Source: Bacillota bacterium
Lineage (GTDB): Bacteria; Bacillota; Clostridia; Acetivibrionales; DSM-1351
Direction of reading: 5' to 3'
Assembly: GCA_023416275.1 (NCBI GenBank)
Contig: JAEZIB010000019.1
Coordinates: forward strand, 1-31,951
Length of the DNA stretch: 31,951 nucleotides
Positions 31,339 through 31,951 of the stretch are shown one piece after another (within the stretch, counting starts at the first letter, position 1; every line of letters starts with the position of its first letter). The notes beneath the pieces were generated by a model. It saw nothing but the letters and a program-made list of their open reading frames with translations, ran no database searches and was not told the DNA's origin. Position numbers and translations under genes: made by a program.

Positions 31339-31951
31339 TCATATATCTAATTGGGTTTGAAGATATAATTTTTGTATATTAATTTGTTTGCAATTTGTTT
31401 TATCTCTATCCTTACAAATAGAACACGGACCTAATTTGTTTGTGCATAAATATCTGAATTCGCATTTTGTACAAGATTTATCATCTATCTGATTTATTGG
31501 CAGTTTTGCTCTGATTTTTTTAAAAATATCATTTTCAAACATTTTTGCCAATGATTCATTTTGTATATTTCCTAACTTGTAATCATCGTTTTCGAAGCAT
31601 TGGCAAGGAAATACATCTCCATTACTTGTAACAAAAAATGAGGGGTAACAGGCAAGAAGACTAGGAGAATTAGGAGGAATAAGTCTGCCGCCATGACCAA
31701 AGGAAAAAATATTAATTTTCCCAGATATTATATTATTTTTTTCGTCTTGTTGCTTGACTTCACCTATGTATGTTTTACGTAAACTTTGAGCCACACTAGT
31801 AATATAATCATTTTCTTTAATGGTAAGTAAGTTATCTACTTCGGGATTATCTATTTTACTATATTGGGTCATAGACCAAGAGAGATTACAATGACATAAT
31901 TTTTTGCTGATTTCATTAACGAGAATATCAAGAGAATTTATGTTTAGTGCA
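31339..31951 (-). CDS. Second radical SAM protein, C-terminal SPASM part (truncated by window)
   Basis: The frame is open through the right edge of the window, so only the C-terminal roughly 200 residues are present; the CxxxCxxC motif should lie outside. The visible part has a SPASM-like pattern: ACYPSFFVTSNGDVFPCQC, then KLGNIQNESL, then CTKCEFRYLC and further Cys to the end (CSIC, TNC). The GDVxPC...GNI...CxxCxxxxxC order is characteristic of peptide-modifying SPASM enzymes. It lies upstream of the precursor on the same strand and probably belongs to the same pathway, as a second modifying step or a partner of the TPR-tailed enzyme. Confidence 0.8.
   Translation of the reverse strand, partial: ALNINSLDILVNEISKKLCHCNLSWSMTQYSKIDNPEVDNLLTIKENDYITSVAQSLRKTYIGEVKQQDEKNNIISGKINIFSFGHGGRLIPPNSPSLLACYPSFFVTSNGDVFPCQCFENDDYKLGNIQNESLAKMFENDIFKKIRAKLPINQIDDKSCTKCEFRYLCTNKLGPCSICKDRDKTNCKQINIQKLYLQTQLDI

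Overview
The window looks like the chromosome of an AT-rich, Gram-positive, spore-forming anaerobe of the class Clostridia. The evidence is low GC, AGGAGG-type ribosome sites, a GerMN-type protein, and clostridial ROK, Rieske and radical-SAM families. The genus cannot be fixed from sequence alone. All family names rest on motif recognition by eye; no database search was run.

Region 1 (1-16.6 kb) is a sulfosugar island. The anchor is a GH31 enzyme (11532-13532) with every sulfonate-recognition and catalytic residue of E. coli YihQ at a constant -15 offset, so it is a sulfoquinovosidase with good confidence. Around it are a solute-binding protein and two permeases (no ATPase), a FucI-fold candidate sulfoquinovose isomerase, a split transketolase (5' cut off), an RpiB-like isomerase, a small and a large transaldolase, an EamA exporter, a ROK regulator, a DUF4867-like protein, and gldA-dhaK-dhaL. 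Proposed flow: sulfoquinovosyl glycerol is imported and cleaved to sulfoquinovose plus glycerol. Sulfoquinovose is isomerised to sulfofructose, which transketolase and/or transaldolase breaks down. Glycerol goes through dihydroxyacetone to DHAP. The cluster holds parts of both the sulfo-transketolase and sulfo-transaldolase pathways, and several enzymes have changes exactly where their families bind phosphate or open a sugar ring.

Region 2 (16.6-24.1 kb) is mainly envelope genes: a 42-aa minus-strand gene, two tandem membrane-anchored PQQ-propeller paralogues, signal peptidase I, an acyl-ACP thioesterase, a GerMN-like protein and a YdcF/DUF218 protein. Region 3 (24.2-29.2 kb) has an MFS transporter, a YwaF-like membrane protein, a small zinc-ribbon protein and an FAD oxidoreductase with a C-terminal Rieske domain.

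Region 4 (29.3 kb to the end, minus strand) is a RiPP locus: a radical SAM/SPASM enzyme with a TPR tail, a 73-aa precursor with a GG leader and three YGI repeats without Cys, and a second radical SAM protein cut by the window edge. The precursor is flanked by a perfect 15-bp inverted repeat.

A degenerate intergenic repeat family recurs at five places, mostly just after stop codons. The copy at 18868-19029 has perfect 12-bp terminal inverted repeats and resembles a MITE.
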